A DNA stretch of 35,387 nt from positions 1-35,387 of the forward strand of contig NZ_FUID01000037.1 of the NCBI RefSeq assembly GCF_900163635.1, read 5' to 3'. Shown piece by piece: positions 1-7,482 of the stretch. The first letter of the stretch is position 1, and each line of letters opens with the position of its first letter. The DNA comes from Leucobacter sp. 7(1). GTDB taxonomy: Bacteria > Actinomycetota > Actinomycetes > Actinomycetales > Microbacteriaceae. The notes beneath the pieces were generated by a model. That model was not told the origin of the DNA and searched no databases. It saw only the letters and a program-made list of their open reading frames with translations. The translations under genes were made by a program, and so were the position numbers.

Positions 1-56
1 TCCTGCCGGAGGTCTTCACCTATCCCGAACGTTCACAACGTCCCAAGGAACTACAC

Positions 57-650
57 CTAGGTCTCGGCTGATTCGGCACTGCGGCCTGCGCGGAGTGCCG
101 TGATCGCGATCTCCTGTGCTGCGTCGAACGCCTCGAAGACGACGCCCATGCCGGAAGTCGCGAGCGCACCCTCGTGCGCGATGAAGATGCCGCGGGCCAG
201 CTGTTCGGCCTCAGGGACCTGGGCTGCCTCAGCGATCGAAGCGAAAACGTCACGCATCCACAATTTCTGGTGGATCAGGACAGCGTAGGCAGGGTGTTCC
301 GGATCGCTGATCTCGGCGTGCGCGTTGATCATCGCGCAGCCGCGCTGCCCGCGCTCGGCGCTCCAGCTTGCGGAGGCCTGAAAGACTGCCCGTAACTGCG
401 CCTCGGGGTCGGGTTCGGCTGCCGTGAGACGGGCCTCGAGGAAGTCGCGCCACTGCGCATCGCGCGCGCTGAGGTAGCTGGCAGCTAGCTCGGCTTTTGA
501 CCCAAACCGCTCGTAGAGGGTTTTTTTCGTGACCCCTGCGTGCGCGGCGATTGTGTCGACGCCGACCGCGTGGATGCCCTGGGAGTAGAACAGCTCGCTC
601 GCGGCATCAAGGATCGCGCGGGCCTTCGGGGAGAGCTCGGAGTGCGCCAT
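57..650 (-). CDS. TetR/AcrR family transcriptional regulator
   Basis: A 197-residue one-component repressor of the TetR type. The N-terminal 50 residues form the helix-turn-helix DNA-binding domain, with the recognition-helix motif VTKKTLYERFGSK at about residues 39-51. The remainder is a helical ligand-binding domain whose ligand cannot be read from sequence. An upstream extension of the frame exists, but I chose the ATG at 650 because it places the TetR motif at the usual distance from the N-terminus and because a TATACT -10 box lies exactly 7 bases upstream, which suggests a leaderless mRNA. It is divergent from the EamA exporter gene with only 34 bases between start codons, so it very probably represses that exporter and itself through the palindrome between them. 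The stop codon is TAG at 57. Function as a repressor is inferred from family and layout. Confidence 0.9.
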   Translation of the reverse strand: MAHSELSPKARAILDAASELFYSQGIHAVGVDTIAAHAGVTKKTLYERFGSKAELAASYLSARDAQWRDFLEARLTAAEPDPEAQLRAVFQASASWSAERGQRGCAMINAHAEISDPEHPAYAVLIHQKLWMRDVFASIAEAAQVPEAEQLARGIFIAHEGALATSGMGVVFEAFDAAQEIAITALRAGRSAESAET

Positions 651-657
651 AGCAACG

Positions 658-677
658 AGTATACAGGTCTGTATACT
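658..677. promoter_or_regulatory. Palindromic operator containing both divergent -10 boxes
   Basis: GTATACAGGTCTGTATAC at 659-676 is a perfect 8-bp inverted repeat with a 2-base centre. Each end carries a TATACT hexamer: 672-677 on the plus strand, 7 bases before the EamA ATG, and 658-663 on the minus strand, 7 bases before the TetR ATG. A third half site, GTATACAG, recurs at 689-696 inside the first codons of the exporter gene. Binding here would occlude both promoters at once. The sequence is seen directly; identity as the TetR operator is inferred. Confidence 0.75.
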
Positions 678-684
678 AAGCGCC

Positions 685-1623
685 ATGAGTATACAGATCG
701 GTTTACCAGCGGTGCGGCGAGCCGCGGCGTCTGTCGGGCTCGGGGCACTGTTTGTGCTGTGCTGGTCGTCAGGGTTTATCGGCGCCAAGCTGGGCGCGGG
801 CGTGGCCCCGGTGACGACCGTACTCATGTGGCGATTCCTGCCGCTCGCGGTGCTGCTGCTGCCAGTTCTCTGCCGATCTGTCGGTGACGGGGTGCCGATC
901 GCGGAAATGCGGCGCCAAGTGCTGGTAGGGGTGCTCTCGCAGTCGGGGTACCTGCTGAGCGTGTACGTTGCCATCGGACTCGGCGTGAGTACGGGGACCA
1001 CCGCGCTGATCGACGGGAGTCAGCCCCTCGTGGTCGCCGCACTCGCCGGGCCGCTCCTGGGAGTTGCCGTGCGGGGGCGGCAGTGGTGGGGGCTCGGGAT
1101 CGGCGTTCTCGCGGTGGTGCTCGTCACAGGGGCGGACGCGGTACATCCAAGTACTGTGGCCCCGCCCTGGGCCTATGCGATCCCGTTTCTCGGGATGCTG
1201 TGCCTCGTTGCCGCAACGTTTCTTGAACGGCGAGGAGTGCCCCTCCCGCCGCTGCGGGTGCTCGCGATCCACTGCGTGACCTCCGCGGTGATCTTCACCG
1301 GAGTCGCGTTCGCGAACGGCACCGCTGTCCCGCCTGACAGTGGGGGATTCTGGCTGGCGCTGCTCTGGCTCATCGTGCTCGCCACCTTTGGTGGGTACGG
1401 GTTGTATTGGGGGTTGATCCGTAGGATCGGGGTCACTCCGGTGAATACCCTGATGTTCTTGGTGCCCCCGGTAACGGGAGTCTGGGGTGCCGTAATGTTT
1501 GGCGAGCCACTGACTCTGGTGACCGGGGTGGGGTTCGGGCTCGCAATTGTCGCGGTGCTCCTCGTGGTCCGCGCGCCGGGCAGGACCGCCGGTTCCTGGC
1601 GCAAGGCCGACGATGTCCAATAG
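685..1623 (+). CDS. EamA/DMT-family transporter (drug/metabolite exporter)
   Basis: A 312-residue integral membrane protein with about ten hydrophobic segments arranged as two EamA repeats, the normal length and layout of the drug/metabolite transporter superfamily. The first segment contains the typical LFVLCWSSGFIGAKLG stretch, and the second repeat ends in GFGLAIVAVLLV. Members export amino acids, nucleobases, drugs or other small metabolites across the cytoplasmic membrane; the substrate here cannot be predicted. The ATG at 685 has no Shine-Dalgarno sequence but sits 7 bases after a TATACT -10 box, so translation is probably leaderless. It is divergent from, and probably controlled by, the adjacent TetR gene. 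The C-terminus is a short basic, hydrophilic tail. Confidence 0.9.
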   Translation: MSIQIGLPAVRRAAASVGLGALFVLCWSSGFIGAKLGAGVAPVTTVLMWRFLPLAVLLLPVLCRSVGDGVPIAEMRRQVLVGVLSQSGYLLSVYVAIGLGVSTGTTALIDGSQPLVVAALAGPLLGVAVRGRQWWGLGIGVLAVVLVTGADAVHPSTVAPPWAYAIPFLGMLCLVAATFLERRGVPLPPLRVLAIHCVTSAVIFTGVAFANGTAVPPDSGGFWLALLWLIVLATFGGYGLYWGLIRRIGVTPVNTLMFLVPPVTGVWGAVMFGEPLTLVTGVGFGLAIVAVLLVVRAPGRTAGSWRKADDVQ

Positions 1624-1718
1624 CGCGCTGCTCTGGACCGTGAGGAGGTTCGATCCGGCAAGCGATACTCGGGGTGCCCCGCCAGCAGCGTCTGTTATTC
1701 TGTTGTATGCGAACTATT

Positions 1719-1730
1719 GATAACGTTATC
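1719..1730. promoter_or_regulatory. Perfect 12-bp palindrome upstream of the BenE-type gene
   Basis: GATAACGTTATC is a perfect palindrome 71 bases before the start of the transporter gene, in a locally AT-rich patch of an otherwise GC-rich region. The AACGTT core resembles LacI-family operators, but no regulator gene of that family is next to it. A second small inverted repeat, ACCCGG/CCGGGT (1764-1769 and 1778-1783), lies in the presumed leader. Operator function is inferred only. Confidence 0.4.
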
Positions 1731-1801
1731 CAAGGTTTTGCGCTACCGTTTCTCCTCTCGATCACCCGGGTCCACGTCCGGGTATCGTCACGGGGTAGCC
1801 G

Positions 1802-3028
1802 ATGACCGCGCCGCGCACCCCGGTCTGGCGGGACATATCGCTCTCGGCGGTGATCGCGGGCTTTCTGTCCGCACTGATTAACTTCGCCGGGCCGTTTCTC
1901 ATTGTGCTTGAGGCGACGCGAGCCGTGGGGCTGAGCGAAGCGCAGACCGCCTCCTGGGTGTGGGCGCTCTGCATCGGCAATGGCGTATGCAGCATCGCGC
2001 TGAGCCTGTTCACTCGGATCCCGGTCATCGTAGCCTGGTCGACGCCCGGTGCCGCGCTCCTCATCGCCTCGCTCGGAGGGTTCAGCTTCGCGGAGGCTGT
2101 CGGCGCGTTCCTGGTGGCCTCGGTCGCTGCCGCCGCGGTGGGATTCACTGGGTGGTTTGGCTGGCTGCTCGCACGCGTGCCCACGGCCGTGCTGCAGGCG
2201 CTGCTCGCGGGAATCCTCGTACCGTTTGTTGTCAGCGCAGCGGGGGCGTTTGCCAGCGCCCCACTCATCGCGGGCAGCATCGTGATCACATTCTTCCTGG
2301 GGAAGCGCTTTTTCGACCGCTACGCCGTGCTTGGCGCGCTCGTGGTCGGGTTGCTGGTGACCTGGGGCACGGGATCCTTCCCTGACGTCCGGCCGTCACT
2401 GACTCTTGGCGGTCCGGTGTTCACAATGCCGGAGTTCACGCTCCCCGCGCTCATCAGTGTTGCGCTGCCGCTGTTTATCGTCACGATGGCCTCGCAAAAC
2501 GCACCAGGCCTCGCCCTATTGCACTCCCAGGGATATGCACCAAATGACCGACTCATTGTCGGGTCGATCTCCTCTGTGTCCGCTGCACTGGCCCCGTTTG
2601 GCTGCCACGGGATCAACCTCGGGGCCATCACCGCAGCGATAGCGCTCGGTCCCGAATCCCACCCGGATCAACGCAAGCGCTACGTTGCGGGCCTCGCCGG
2701 TGGGCTCACCTACCTGATCGTCGGAACCTTCGGCGGGCTGCTCGTCGTAGGATTCCAAGCGATCCCGAGCGAGACTGTATCGGTGCTCGCCGCGGTGGCA
2801 CTTCTGGGGTCCGCGTTGACGGCGCTCCGGGGCGCGATGGTCGGCAATGACGCGCGTACGGGGCTTGCAGCCCTTACGACCTTGACGGTCACGATGTCCG
2901 GTGTGGTGCTGTTCAGTGTGGGGTCGGCGTTCTGGGCACTGATCGCGGGCAGCCTCGTCTACCTGGTCCTCGCCCCGCAGCGCGCCGTGACTGATCACGT
3001 GCCGGAGCGTGCTGCCCGCCCACACTGA
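1802..3028 (+). CDS. BenE family transporter (benzoate/H+ symporter type)
   Basis: A 408-residue polytopic membrane protein with about twelve hydrophobic segments that matches the BenE (benzoate:proton symporter) family in length and motifs. The conserved segment near residue 260, PFGCHGINLGAITAAI, corresponds to the family's central PFGGHxxNLAAITAAI motif. An N-terminal VWRDISLSAVIAGF and the internal WSTPGAALL segment are also typical. Many BenE members occur without benzoate-degradation genes, as here where no ben genes are present, so the substrate may be another aromatic acid or an unrelated anion. It stands alone, 178 bases after the exporter gene and 153 bases before the next gene. No convincing Shine-Dalgarno sequence is visible before the ATG at 1802. 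Confidence 0.85.
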   Translation: MTAPRTPVWRDISLSAVIAGFLSALINFAGPFLIVLEATRAVGLSEAQTASWVWALCIGNGVCSIALSLFTRIPVIVAWSTPGAALLIASLGGFSFAEAVGAFLVASVAAAAVGFTGWFGWLLARVPTAVLQALLAGILVPFVVSAAGAFASAPLIAGSIVITFFLGKRFFDRYAVLGALVVGLLVTWGTGSFPDVRPSLTLGGPVFTMPEFTLPALISVALPLFIVTMASQNAPGLALLHSQGYAPNDRLIVGSISSVSAALAPFGCHGINLGAITAAIALGPESHPDQRKRYVAGLAGGLTYLIVGTFGGLLVVGFQAIPSETVSVLAAVALLGSALTALRGAMVGNDARTGLAALTTLTVTMSGVVLFSVGSAFWALIAGSLVYLVLAPQRAVTDHVPERAARPH

Positions 3029-3137
3029 GGGTGCGCCTGGGCAACTGTGCACAGCGGTGCACGGATCGGCCACTGTCTCTCGTCGAGTTCGCCGCGCGTT
3101 CACGGCTCGGACACCAGGGCACCGCCTGCGCCTGGGT

Positions 3138-3169
3138 GAATGGGGGAGCACTCCGGTGCACCCCCATTC
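3138..3169 (+). promoter_or_regulatory. Strong 5'-UTR hairpin abutting the ribosome-binding site
   Basis: A nearly perfect stem: GAATGGGGG / CCCCCATTC (9 bp), one A-A mismatch, then GCAC/GTGC around a TCCG loop. It ends one base before the Shine-Dalgarno sequence GAGAGGA (3170-3176), which serves the ATG at 3182. A related arrangement (GGGAGCAC...CACCCCC) precedes the other wall-anchored protein gene at 9509-9537. It could be a leader control element, an mRNA stabiliser, or the terminator of the upstream gene. Confidence 0.6.
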
Positions 3170-3181
3170 GAGAGGATCCCC

Positions 3182-6100
3182 ATGTTGCACGTCCCACGTT
3201 CGCCGCAGCTCCCCGGCTGCGCTACGACGAATCCGCGTCGCTCTCTGCGTGCGGGCGCGGTCGCCGCGCTCACCGTGTTCACACTGCTTGTTCCAGCGGT
3301 CCCCGCGCTCGCCAACGAGCAGCTTGACGTGGTCGCGAGCGCACCGCAGGCGATGACGCAGGAGCGCATCGATACCGCGAACGACGCCTACAACGGCGCG
3401 GACGCGCGGGTCGAATTCATCACGATGTCGGACACGGAGCTCGGCGGCACGGCGACCGTGGATCAGACATCCGAGGAAGTCGCGTACGCGGGCGCACTGC
3501 CGCACTTCGAGACGCTGCGTTCTTGGGCGGATCAGAAGGGATTCACCCCTGACGCTGTGGTCGATAACGGCGACGTGGTCGGTGCGAACGATCCCGAGTA
3601 CTCCGCACACCTCGCCGGAGACAGTGAGAAGGTCGCCGGGTGGTACCGCGCCGTCGAGCGCCTGATGCGAGAGACATTCCCCGAGGCGCAGGTGCTCCTG
3701 ACGCAGGGCAACCACGACATCGCCGACCTGATGGGCACCACGATCGCGGACGCTCGCGCCGAGCGCGCACCCGCGAACGCGCCCGAGTGGTTCTACCCGA
3801 ACGCCGACACCGGCTTCGTCAGCAACTTCCACACCACGATCGAGGGCATCGACTTCATCGGCCTCGACTATAACGGAACGCACACCTTCGGGTACTCGGG
3901 GCAGCGCACCGGTTACCAGGACTATCTGCGGACGACGCTCGCCAGCATCGCCGCGCAGCTGGACTATGATCCGGCACAGCCGATTTTCGTTTCGATTCAC
4001 AGTGGCTACTCGGGCACGTCGCTCGGCGGCCCCTTCCACAGGGACTACGACATGGCGGGTCCCGAACTGCAGCGGATCCTCGCGGACTATCCGCAGGCTG
4101 TATTGGGCTCCGCCCACACGCACTTCTCCTCCAATCCGGAGACGAGCATCTTTCAGAAAGACTTCACCGTCTACGAAAACGCCTCAATGAATTACATCTA
4201 CCAGGATGTGCCGAGCGACTTTATTGGCGGCGGGTACTTCGAGGGAAATCAGGGCGACGCGGAACGCGGCACCCCGCAAAAGAGCGCAAACTTCATCACC
4301 GTGCTCGAGAGCGGGGAGACTGTGATCCGCCGCTTCGATGTCACCCACCAACGCTGGATGGGCATGCCGTGGGTTGTCGATGCCCGCGATGGTACAGCGA
4401 GTTTCACGTACACGAGTGACAAACGCAGCACCGTCGCTCCCTGGTGGGAGGCCGCGGCCGTTGCCGCGACCGACGTCACCGAGACCTCGCTCACGCTGGG
4501 CTTCGACCAGGCGCGGGACGACGAACTCGTGAACTACTACGAGGTCACGATCACCGACGGTTCCGGGCGACCGGTGCCGTTCACCGCGAATCAGGTCCCG
4601 GACTTCGGCAAGAATGCGCCCAAATCGTTCGACGGGACGTTCAAGGCTTACTCACGCTTCTTCATGACCCCGAACACGATGGGCTTTGATATTCAAGGCT
4701 TGCAACCGGCGAAGAACTACACGGTGTCGGTCACGGCGTTTGACGACTTCCAGAACGCTTCGACCCCACTGACAGGGACGGTCCGAACCGCGGGAACACT
4801 TGAGTTTCCCGTCTTCCCCGAGACGCCTGAAGCCCCCGGCGGCGAGTTCCTGAACCTCGCGTTCGAGGGGGATGTGACCGACACGGGAAGCGCGGCCGCA
4901 GCTGCGCCGGTCCCGAAACCTGTGGGCGCGGTCAGTTACGTTGCCACCGATCGGGCGGGAGCGGCCGGGCAGGCCGTGCGGATCGGTGCCGGTGCCGGAA
5001 GCTACCTTGATCTCGGATCGCGGCCTGAATTTGACCTCGGAGCGGACAAGGATCTGACGATCAGTTTCTGGACGAAGGTCACCGCCGTGGACGGTTACGC
5101 GGCGATCATCAGCAACAAGAACTGGGCCAACTGGTACCGCTCCGGCATCAATCTCGCGCCGCAGGGGACCGACACGAGCAAGCTCGAATTCACTCTCGGA
5201 GACGGCGTGAACGGGGTGTATGCCACCGGGGCCGTCGCGAATTTCCGTGACGGATGGCACCAGATGACGCTCACCGTAGATCGCAGGCGAAACCTGGCCA
5301 GCGTCTACATGGACGGGGCACTCGCGCAGGAGACGAGCATTGCCGGTGTGGGGAGTTTGACGAGCGGACTCAACATGCTTGTCGGCGTTGACGGCAGCAA
5401 GAAGTATGGTGCCGGTCTCGACATGGACGATCTGAAGATGTGGAGCTCTGCGCTCACCGCCGAGGACGTCTCCGGGCTCTTCGCCGCGGGCGACACTGGC
5501 GCGGAGCTCACCGCGCTGACCCGTGCGGTCGAGTACGCGACGGAGCTGATGAACACACACGAGGTAGCCGCCGCCGGCGGACAGGTGTTCGATGCGCAGT
5601 TGAATGAGGCGCTCGCCGCCGCGACCCAACGCGGCACCGAGGTGAGTGTAGACCCCGCACCGAGTGCCGCGGCACTACGTGAGAGCTTTCTGGGGATTCA
5701 GGACGCGGTCACCGCTGTCGAGGCGCAGCCGGTGCGGTTTGCGTATGCGGCTCAGGGGCGGAACGGTACGGTGACGCCGGCAACGGGTGTGGCAGACCAG
5801 GGCGGTGAGATCCGACTCACGCTGTCTCCTGAGCCGGGGTTCCAGGCCGCCGACTCCGTGATCTCAGTGAGTGGCGCGGAGTCCTCAACTGTGGAAGGGG
5901 ACGAGCTTGTGCTGAGCGGTGTCTCACGAAAGGTGCTTGTGTCGGTCGACTTCGCCCAGGGCAGTGACGGCGGCAACACTGACGGGGGGAACACTGATGG
6001 TGGGAACACTGACGGCGGCAACACTGACGGTGGGAACACTGACGGCGGCGCTACAGACGGGTCAGGCACAGACGGGTCAGTCATCGACGGGTCAGGCAGC

Positions 6101-6298
6101 GACGGGTCAGGCACGGGCGAGGGCAGCCCTGACGGACACACGCCGGGCACTCAGAGTGATGCGGGAACCGGGCCTGGCCGGGATCGCCTCGCCGCAACCG
6201 GCGATCAGCTTGCGACGGGTTGGGCGCTCGTGGGTACGGCCGGGGTGCTGATCGCGGCGGCCGGTGCGGTGTTCGCATTGCGCCGAGTCCGGAAGTAG
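3182..6298 (+). CDS. Secreted, wall-anchored metallophosphoesterase with FnIII- and LamG-like domains
   Basis: A 1038-residue extracellular protein. Residues 1-44 are a signal peptide with an arginine-rich n-region (NPRRSLRAG) and cleavage after PALA. Residues about 75-410 are a calcineurin-like phosphoesterase, with metal-site motifs SDTEL (84-86), NGDVVG, QGNHD (176-179), SIHSG (H273) and GSAHTH (312-314). The usual first motif DxH reads DTE. A fibronectin-III-like segment follows at about 430-550, then a LamG/concanavalin-like domain at about 570-770, a helical linker, a small beta-repeat domain, and a low-complexity Gly/Asp/Asn/Thr stalk. The C-terminus carries LAATG, a hydrophobic helix and RRVRK, a class-E-type sortase signal. 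Phosphate-ester hydrolysis at the cell surface is likely; the substrate is unknown. The start at 3182 is preferred for its GAGAGGA and for the signal peptide; a 14-codon upstream extension would break the leader hairpin. Confidence 0.88.
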   Translation: MLHVPRSPQLPGCATTNPRRSLRAGAVAALTVFTLLVPAVPALANEQLDVVASAPQAMTQERIDTANDAYNGADARVEFITMSDTELGGTATVDQTSEEVAYAGALPHFETLRSWADQKGFTPDAVVDNGDVVGANDPEYSAHLAGDSEKVAGWYRAVERLMRETFPEAQVLLTQGNHDIADLMGTTIADARAERAPANAPEWFYPNADTGFVSNFHTTIEGIDFIGLDYNGTHTFGYSGQRTGYQDYLRTTLASIAAQLDYDPAQPIFVSIHSGYSGTSLGGPFHRDYDMAGPELQRILADYPQAVLGSAHTHFSSNPETSIFQKDFTVYENASMNYIYQDVPSDFIGGGYFEGNQGDAERGTPQKSANFITVLESGETVIRRFDVTHQRWMGMPWVVDARDGTASFTYTSDKRSTVAPWWEAAAVAATDVTETSLTLGFDQARDDELVNYYEVTITDGSGRPVPFTANQVPDFGKNAPKSFDGTFKAYSRFFMTPNTMGFDIQGLQPAKNYTVSVTAFDDFQNASTPLTGTVRTAGTLEFPVFPETPEAPGGEFLNLAFEGDVTDTGSAAAAAPVPKPVGAVSYVATDRAGAAGQAVRIGAGAGSYLDLGSRPEFDLGADKDLTISFWTKVTAVDGYAAIISNKNWANWYRSGINLAPQGTDTSKLEFTLGDGVNGVYATGAVANFRDGWHQMTLTVDRRRNLASVYMDGALAQETSIAGVGSLTSGLNMLVGVDGSKKYGAGLDMDDLKMWSSALTAEDVSGLFAAGDTGAELTALTRAVEYATELMNTHEVAAAGGQVFDAQLNEALAAATQRGTEVSVDPAPSAAALRESFLGIQDAVTAVEAQPVRFAYAAQGRNGTVTPATGVADQGGEIRLTLSPEPGFQAADSVISVSGAESSTVEGDELVLSGVSRKVLVSVDFAQGSDGGNTDGGNTDGGNTDGGNTDGGNTDGGATDGSGTDGSVIDGSGSDGSGTGEGSPDGHTPGTQSDAGTGPGRDRLAATGDQLATGWALVGTAGVLIAAAGAVFALRRVRK
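5966..6115 (+). repeat. 15-bp in-frame tandem repeats encoding a DGGNT/DGSGT stalk
   Basis: Ten consecutive 15-base units encode DGGNT (five copies), DGGAT, then DGSGT, DGSVI, DGSGS and DGSGT. The first six and last four units form two sequence subtypes, suggesting separate expansions. In the protein they form a hydrophilic wall-spanning spacer just before the sorting signal. The unit length is a multiple of three, so copy-number change would keep the frame. Confidence 0.9.
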
Positions 6299-6383
6299 CG
6301 GCCGAATCACGCAGTGTGCCGCCCGGATCGCAGAGGACGCTGCGATCCGGGCGGCACACTGCGTGAATGCCTGTGGCCGCTAC
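6295..6383. terminator. Long perfect hairpin shared by two convergent genes
   Basis: A 27-bp perfect inverted repeat (6307-6333 and 6340-6366) with a 6-base loop AGGACG fills the space between the metallophosphoesterase gene and pdxS. Outside it, GTAGCGGCC (6295-6303) and GGCCGCTAC (6375-6383) form a second, outer inverted repeat that includes both TAG stop codons. There is no T-tract on either side. It most likely acts as a bidirectional terminator or mRNA 3'-end stabiliser. Confidence 0.8.
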
Positions 6384-7291
6384 CAGCCGCGCTCGGCGAG
6401 GCGGTGGGGTGCGGGGAGGTCTGCGACGTTGATGCCGACCATCGCCTCGCCGAGCCCGCGCGATGCGGCCGCCACGGCTGCGGGATCCTGGAAAGCGCGC
6501 GTTGCGGCGACGATCGCAGCGGCGCGCTGCGCGGGATTGCCGGACTTGAAGATCCCCGATCCCACGAAAACACCGTCGGCTCCGAGCTGCATCATCATTG
6601 CCGCGTCGGCAGGGGTGGCCACACCACCGGCGGTGAGTAGTGGGACCGGAAGCGTCCCGCGTTCGGCGACCTCGGTGACGAGGTCGAGCGGAGCCTGCAA
6701 CTCCTTGGCGGCGAGGTAGAGATCGGCGCGATCGAGGCCACGCAAGCGCGCGATGTCGCTGCGGATCGTGCGCAGGTGCTTTGTTGCCTCGGAAACATCG
6801 CCGGTGCCGGCTTCGCCCTTTGAACGGATCATTGCCGCGCCCTCCGCGATCCGGCGCAGCGCCTCGCCGAGGTTTGTGGCACCGCAGACGAACGGTGCGG
6901 TGAACGCGTGCTTGTCAATGTGGTGCGCGTAGTCTGCCGGGCTGAGGACCTCAGACTCGTCGATGAAGTCGATACCGAGCGACTCCAGCACCTGTGCCTC
7001 GACAAAGTGACCGATGCGAGCTTTAGCCATCACCGGAATCGATACGGCGTCCTGGATCCCCGCGACCAGGTCCGGATCGCTCATGCGGGCCACTCCGCCC
7101 TGGGCGCGAATGTCCGCGGGAACACGCTCGAGTGCCATCACCGCAATGGCACCAGCGTCTTCGGCGATACGTGCCTGCTCCGCGGTCACCACGTCCATAA
7201 TGACCCCGCCGGTGAGGTGATCGGCAAGGCCGCGGCGAACCAGCGCGGACGGAGTTGAGGAGGGCAGTTTGGACTGTGTATTCGTAGACAT
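6380..7291 (-). CDS. pdxS: Pyridoxal 5'-phosphate synthase, PdxS subunit
   Basis: A 303-residue TIM-barrel protein of the PdxS/SNZ family, the synthase subunit that makes pyridoxal 5'-phosphate from ribose 5-phosphate, glyceraldehyde 3-phosphate and ammonia. Hallmarks are GGVIMDVV (~30), [19 protein letters not shown] (~53-71), the phosphate-binding and lysine region [33 protein letters not shown], and GSGIFKS near the C-terminus. Ammonia normally comes from the glutaminase PdxT, but no pdxT lies next to it or elsewhere in the window. The start at 7291 gives the standard length; the frame extends further upstream without homology. A promoter-like TTGAAA-17-CAGGCT ends 7 bases before the ATG, so the mRNA may be leaderless. 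Two PdxR-like boxes lie just upstream. Confidence 0.97.
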   Translation of the reverse strand: MSTNTQSKLPSSTPSALVRRGLADHLTGGVIMDVVTAEQARIAEDAGAIAVMALERVPADIRAQGGVARMSDPDLVAGIQDAVSIPVMAKARIGHFVEAQVLESLGIDFIDESEVLSPADYAHHIDKHAFTAPFVCGATNLGEALRRIAEGAAMIRSKGEAGTGDVSEATKHLRTIRSDIARLRGLDRADLYLAAKELQAPLDLVTEVAERGTLPVPLLTAGGVATPADAAMMMQLGADGVFVGSGIFKSGNPAQRAAAIVAATRAFQDPAAVAAASRGLGEAMVGINVADLPAPHRLAERGW

Positions 7292-7298
7292 GGGTGCA

Positions 7299-7360
7299 AG
7301 CCTGGCGGACCAATTGGACTGTTTCAAGATCCACTTTGAGCGGGTCTGAATGAACCACTT
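7299..7360 (-). promoter_or_regulatory. pdxS promoter with two direct PdxR-like boxes
   Basis: On the minus strand, TTGAAA (7322-7327), a 17-base spacer and CAGGCT (7299-7304) form a promoter 7 bases from the pdxS ATG. AAAGTGGATCTT (7326-7337) overlaps the -35 box, and AAGTGGTTCA (7351-7360) repeats the core 24 bases upstream. From memory, the PdxR (MocR-family) motif reported in Corynebacterium is AAAGTGGW(T)CTA, which the first box matches closely. The regulator gene itself is not in the window. Confidence 0.6.
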
Positions 7361-7482
7361 GTTCGCTGTGGGAGACGGGTCGACGCGCCGTCGAGCGCTA
7401 TCCCGAGCGGAGAGATACGCCCGGCAACGATGAGTGAGAGTCGCTGCCGGGCGTATCGGTCTCGAGTGGACGGGTGTCTGAA

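Noticed and set aside
57-1001. The 314-codon frame as a single long TetR protein
   Set aside because: Its first 117 codons are antisense to the exporter gene and carry no domain; the ATG at 650 gives a normal TetR protein with a promoter in place.
3138-3181. A known riboswitch upstream of the phosphoesterase gene
   Set aside because: Only one hairpin is visible and I could not match it to any riboswitch consensus, so I list it as an uncharacterised leader element.
2516-4123. A 535-codon open frame on the minus strand across the BenE and phosphoesterase genes
   Set aside because: It is antisense to two well-supported genes, its translation is Arg/His/Val-rich with no domain, and such shadow frames are expected at this GC content.
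5966-6115. Regularly spaced repeats that might suggest a CRISPR array
   Set aside because: The 15-base units are contiguous without unique spacers and lie in frame within a coding sequence.
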